Source: Ceratorhiza oryzae-sativae
Lineage: Eukaryota; Basidiomycota; Agaricomycetes; Cantharellales; Ceratobasidiaceae
Assembly: GCA_030998015.1 (NCBI GenBank)
Contig: JARWMV010000018.1
Location: 1 to 64,000 of the forward strand
Length of the DNA stretch: 64,000 nt
Direction of reading: 5' to 3'
Positions 60,001-64,000 of the stretch are shown piece after piece; position 1 is the stretch's first letter, and every line of letters begins with the position of its first letter. The notes under the pieces are model-generated. The model searched no databases, was not told the origin of the DNA, and saw only the letters and a list, made by a program, of their open reading frames with translations. The position numbers and the translations under genes were made by a program.

Positions 60001-60413
60001 ATCGTGGAGCTCACTTTGACTTGCAGTTCTGCCAATGTCTGGCGTTAAGCATCGTGCACCCAAGCAAGTGCACATGTAGTCGCACACAGGGGTATTTTGT
60101 AGCATATAGCCCCTTTGAGCATGAGGGGACAAAAACTGAGTGGCTGCATGAGGAAATTGATCAAATTGGAAATAATGTTATCCATATATGGTAAATTTGA
60201 ACTCTTCCTAAAGGGGAAAGTTGGAGCTAGGTAAATAACAAAAAATTGACTATATGATGTCCAGATTAGGAAGTTGCCATAATGGGCAGTACTAGAAATT
60301 AGTCCTCAGAACCAGGCATAGTAAATTCAGTACCATGAGATTAGTATGCCCTGTACTAACTTCAGCGTACTAACATATCATACTTAATTTTTGCATGTTT
60401 TCTGCGTGTAGAG
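57090..60413 (-). mobile_element. Pogo-like DNA transposon, 3.3 kb, TACG target duplication
   Basis: TACG occurs once in the intact LTR copy but on both sides of this insert (57086-57089 and 60414-60417). Weak terminal inverted repeats start CTCT, then 11 variable bases, then ACATGC at the same distance from each end, followed by AT-rich matches and GTACGC. The transposase lies on the reverse strand. Pogo relatives normally duplicate TA, so a 4-bp duplication is unusual. Confidence 0.82.
57320..59440 (-). pseudogene. DDE_1 (pogo/jerky-type) transposase, one nonsense codon
   Basis: Reverse multi-exon frame. It starts MKSIYSYFPIVTPEEAAELL (59440), with a charged helical segment; the next exon has a Pro/Thr-rich linker and the DNA-binding region RWQLIDQAARLHKFLSQAIV, followed by a TGA (58959-58961) and then in the same frame ELTLGPNGSLFTSIDRGTVN and AWI. 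The DDE_1 core shows NADQTGVLFLGTGDW (first Asp), AVLILDCWSVHKGEEFLRWM (second Asp, about 57950) and VAQPCDTRINRILKHLI (third Asp, about 57830), split by introns of 45-70 nt. The C-terminus is acidic and ends IYIGDDI at 57320. The TGA may come from a CGA arginine codon by C-to-T change. Apart from it the protein looks complete. Confidence 0.82.
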
Positions 60414-60546
60414 TACGAAGGTAGAGAACTAAGGAAGGAGAGAGGGGGTTCCCGCGAACTCGCGCATGATATCAGAGAGAGGGGATACGAAACAGAAACA
60501 AATATGCGCATACATACACGCATATGATTGTAAATTCAACACCTGC

Positions 60547-61329
60547 CTGATCAGAACGTCTTCTCCGGCCAACCTGATCTGAGAGTCCATACAAGAAGTA
60601 ACGTCATTCGAAATCCCACCTCAACTTCGGAGGCGGGTGTAGAAGCGTATCAGGTTAGAGACGCTCCTAAGGTACTTAGCGAAGTGCTTGAAGCGATTGA
60701 GCTCGGTGTGAGAGCACACCCAAGAGAGTGGAGAAAATGTCGCTGTGATTCATGGCGACTTGTCTATTGGTTTATATACGACACAACGGAGAAAGTACAG
60801 AGAATACATCGGCGTGTATACAGGAGATGTATGTACGAAAGGATTTAAGACATGAACATCGGAGCACAGACGGAGAGAAAAAGGTATAACATCGATATTA
60901 CATCGATATGAGTGCGGGTTCGTTCAACAGCGGGGATACGTTGACGACCCTCTCCGGTCGCCAGGCTTGTTTACTGCCGCTACGAGTAAGTTCGCTGTCA
61001 GGTGCTACGCAATGTAACTATAGCGGAGGCTAAGTGGAACAAAGAACTATCGTGAGTATATAGATGTGCAGGGTCTTGGATATGTATCATGCAAACCGCC
61101 CACCTGTGATGATATCCCCATCCCGGCGCTTGATCCCTTTCGAGTTCATTTGAAGCTTTTGTCAATAGCCACGTAATAAGTTGGGATGTATGAGCGCCAG
61201 ACCGACCCTCATGGGATACAGGATGAATTTGATGGCATGTGTTACGAAAACAAGTCTGGGAAACCCATATAATGTGTATATCCGGACTCTACAGAAAATA
61301 TGCAATCCACGAGAAAACAATGGTTGACC
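60547..61329. other. Intergenic, no gene recognised
   Basis: Short frames only, between the split LTR and the 3' end of the GTPase gene. Confidence 0.5.
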
Positions 61330-63088
61330 TTAGACTAGCATCGGTACATCATTAGGCACATAGTCGCGAACAATCTGAAATAGGGCTTTAGCTCTACTCC
61401 ACTTGGATTCTTCAGTTGCCAACAATGCTAGCTGCTGCTTGAACCTTGATATAGACTCTTCAACCAGCTCCAACTCGAACTCCGTATTCATTTTGTTGCG
61501 TAGGTCTTCCCTCCGCAGCTCTAGCATCTGGATTGCAGACCGGATATGCCCGGCAAAGTTCCGACTGAGCGACAGCTCGTTGAAATCCTGGATCAGAGTA
61601 CGGATTGAATCCTGAGCACTGTCGATCTCCTCCTGGATTTCGATCAGCCTGCGCTTCGCCATCTTCCGGGCAGCTTCCAGGGTACCTGTTTCAGAGCATG
61701 CGCTTTCCAACTGTGCCCTTTTCTCCGGGTTCGAGCTGGGCGTCTGTTTAACATGGATCTGTCGATAATGCCTGTGATCCCTCGAAGGGTGCAAGCAAAC
61801 TTTGCAAACAGCCGAAGCGCCGTCCCACACAGGCAAGGGTCTGTAGTTCTTGAATACAGCGCACCATCGTCCAAGTGTAGTATAATCTTCTGTCATGCTC
61901 ATCGCGCAAGGGGCATGGCAGTTTGAGCGGCAGTTCGGAGCGATACAGAGAGTGTTTGGATGTTCCGTGTTTTGGCGTGTCCATAGAGGTGTTGATTCCT
62001 TCCGCTTCAATTCCTTTAGCGCGTTTTCTGCCTGTTGATCGCAACTCGAATCAGTTAGGATAAAGTAGACAATTCACGTCAAATACCTTCTTTGCATCAT
62101 CCAAGCTCTCTCGAATCCTCTTGTATTGCTCTCGCTGCTCCGCCAAGCCAGTGATCGTTGCCAGAGCGAAATCAATACCCGCTTCTATGCTAGTCGAGAT
62201 TTGATATAAGCGATCGATCTCGATTGTCGTGCGCACTTGAAGACCGTCAAGCCATTGCACCCAATCGTTCAGTGTCAAAACGGCTTCGTCATAACAGTTG
62301 TGAAGCTTTTCGAGTGGGTTCTGAGAGTGACGATTGTATGCGGATGCCTTTTGCAGATTCTTGTGTATCGCGAGTGGGTTTTGAATCGCCCAAAGCGGTG
62401 ATTGCCGAAGTTCTTCTTGAAGGCTTTCAGGCTCAAAGTTGAGCGAGGTGCCATCACAGTGCGTGAATATAAAGCCGACGTTGCCGGTGATCGAGCGGGG
62501 AAACATGGAACATATAGTGTTCAGAGCATAGTCGGTCACGATATTCAATCGTTGTGAAGTTCCATTAGCTATGATAATGACGGCGTCAATCGAGGGAATA
62601 AACTCCTTGATCGCGTTATTTATCTCGTCTTTGTGCGCCTTGTCTTGTCTGATGCCTCGTGTATCGGCTAGACCAGGCGTATCGAGAATCTGGAACGTTC
62701 GGCCATCAGAAGCGGCGATCGAATAGAGTGTAGCGCTGGTCGTCTGGCTGTGAATTTTGCTCCGGCCCGACTCCTTGTTCTCGTCATGATAATCCTTGAG
62801 CTCGAGCGGGCCACGGCCGTGCAGCAGATTGCTCAGCAGCGACATAAAGGCCGTCTTCCCTGAACCGGTTTCTCCTATTAGAAGTATTGTAAATATCTGT
62901 TTGGATGTCTCGCTGAGTCTGCAACTATATAAATATCTCGTAAGCAGCTAGATCGCCGCCCAAGAATGTGTGGCTCACTCATGTAAATGTTCTCGGTTGG
63001 GCAAAGGGCGGCGTTCGCTAGTGGAGAGCGAACCCATACCTGGCGTTATTGAAGCTACAGCGTCATCCGCTTGGTCGTGGTTATTCAT
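61330..63088 (-). CDS. AIG1-like GTPase with coiled coil and Cys/His-rich region
   Basis: Reverse gene with three visible exons. ATG 63088 opens MNNHDQADDAVASITPG. An intron (about 62993-62926, acceptor TTGCAG) leads to ILLIGETGSGKTAFMSLL, the P-loop. The switch-II motif is ILDTPGLADTRG and the guanine-specificity segment is FIFTHCDGTS, where classical GTPases have NKxD. A helical region follows (LAEQREQYKRIRESLDDAKK). After a second intron (about 62086-62034) the last exon has NTLCIAPNCRSNCHAPC, WDGASAVCKVCLHPSRDHRH, a likely metal-binding Cys/His set, and a long coiled coil (RRLIEIQEEIDSAQDSIRTL) ending at TAA 61330. Such proteins are expanded in basidiomycetes; the role is unknown, with membrane or immunity-like functions known for animal GIMAPs. 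The frame is intact. Confidence 0.78.
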
Positions 63089-64000
63089 GGCTGGAAAAGT
63101 GATGGTAGAGCTAGTGCCAACCATAGGGTGGTGCTATCGTTGGCGATCGGCCACGGTGGATGAGAGACGTAACTCATCCCTTGACCAGTCCCTATTGGTT
63201 TTATGTTTCGAAGTCCGGCCTGACGTGTGTGATGGTTGCCTCATGATGTGCTATCACTGCCTCGAGGGAATGGCTAGTTTTCCGAATACGGTAAGTGAAC
63301 CACCGTCGTTCGAGACGTTGGGTCAGGCTATTTCATATCTCCGCGGCAGCATCATCACACGTTGCCTGCTGGAAGAGCCAAGAGGAAACAAACTCGGTAA
63401 ACCATGGACGGTAATATGAACTCGATTAAGCCTAGATATAAGTGAGGTGTTAGGTTCTGTTTAGTTAATCATTCTGGATAGTTTGTTTTACTCACATTTT
63501 ATAGAAGTAGAAAGATACATGTCACATCTATTCAAACGAGCTTCTAATTGAAACATAATTCCCATCTCATCCGGGAAATTCAGAAACATCTGCTTGGTCG
63601 TTGTACCTGTTGATGTGCCCAGACTGATTGATGGGGAGCATGTCATTAGCATCGCCTGTAACAAGAAGAATGGCGTTCTAACGAAATGGGACTACTTCAA
63701 CTACGTCGAAAGTTATCTCGACATTTTTGGGGGGATTTTTATTCGTGCAAATCAGGTGTACCCTAAGTGAGCTAGGCGCATTGGTCGACGGATTTTCAAT
63801 TCACAACCAACCATGCTTAAGCAAAGGAACCCACCTGAGGGCGTCACAGATGACACCGTTAGTAGACTAGTGTTTGGCTATATTTAGATTCAGTGGGTTT
63901 CGGCCTCAGGAGTTGGTGCTATTTGACAAAACCCAGTTCCTCCAGCCCGGTCAATTTACCTGATCATATGGGTCGCTATGCTATCCTTGTTCGTAGTGAG
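63089..64000. other. Upstream flank of the GTPase gene, no gene recognised
   Basis: A forward frame at 62970-63419 overlaps the GTPase start antisense and has no family signature. The last 580 bp show only short frames. A gene beyond the window edge cannot be excluded. Confidence 0.5.

Larger units (their letters stand above)
56922..60541 (-). mobile_element. Solo LTR, second family, split by a pogo-like transposon
   Basis: Reverse-strand LTR halves at 56922-57089 and 60418-60541 together give about 292 bp with TGTTGAATTT...GCGTGACA ends. CCTGC flanks the outer borders (56917-56921 and 60542-60546), a 5-bp target duplication. The break lies in the CTCAACTACGAAGG word, which is intact in the copy at 32650-32944. 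Confidence 0.93.

Noticed and set aside
62970..63419. Forward ORF of 149 codons overlapping the GTPase start
   Set aside because: It is antisense to the GTPase first exon and promoter, and has no recognisable domain.

Overview
This is a window of a filamentous basidiomycete genome, most likely an agaricomycete of the Rhizoctonia/Ceratobasidium type. That is inference, from short GT-AG introns of about 47-60 nt, Plavaka transposases, DUF6532 proteins, divergent F-box genes and a chromodomain Ty3/gypsy element. Roughly the left half is stacked mobile elements; the right half carries ordinary host genes separated by gene relics, solo LTRs and transposons. I saw no rRNA, CRISPR array or convincing standalone tRNA gene.

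Positions 1-6980 are the 3' part of a Ty3/gypsy chromovirus, with a frameshifted pol (RT, RNase H, integrase, chromodomain) and a 3' LTR at 6426-6980. Between pol and the LTR lie about 3.6 kb that normal elements of this class lack: a broken forward ORF, a small intron-containing reverse gene, a repeat-bearing intergenic region with a TATA box, and a forward gene for a CRESS-DNA-virus-type Rep protein (HUH endonuclease plus SF3 helicase). The Rep frame has an in-frame stop near its N-terminus. This is the most unusual part of the window.

Positions 6981-16900 are old, CpG-poor repeats: a LINE fragment, a DNA transposon with a 7-bp target duplication into which a solo LTR has inserted, two further solo LTRs with target duplications, and a Plavaka transposase gene with a nonsense codon. 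Positions 16937-28453 form an 11.5-kb block bounded by near-identical inverted 212-bp repeats. Inside are two arrays of a GAGCGCTCG-like word, a second Plavaka transposase, a gene for a predicted single-pass membrane protein, a DUF6532 gene and a dead Tc1-like transposase.

From 28602 rightwards the host-type genes are a sterol glucosyltransferase, a berberine-bridge-type FAD oxidase, an F-box protein, a TmpL-like membrane flavoprotein, a secreted M14 carboxypeptidase, a decaying membrane protein with galactose-binding-like domains, and a GTPase with a Cys/His-rich C-terminal region. They do not form an obvious cluster. A pogo-like transposon (57090-60413) sits inside a solo LTR, and both insertions have clean target duplications, so their order is readable.
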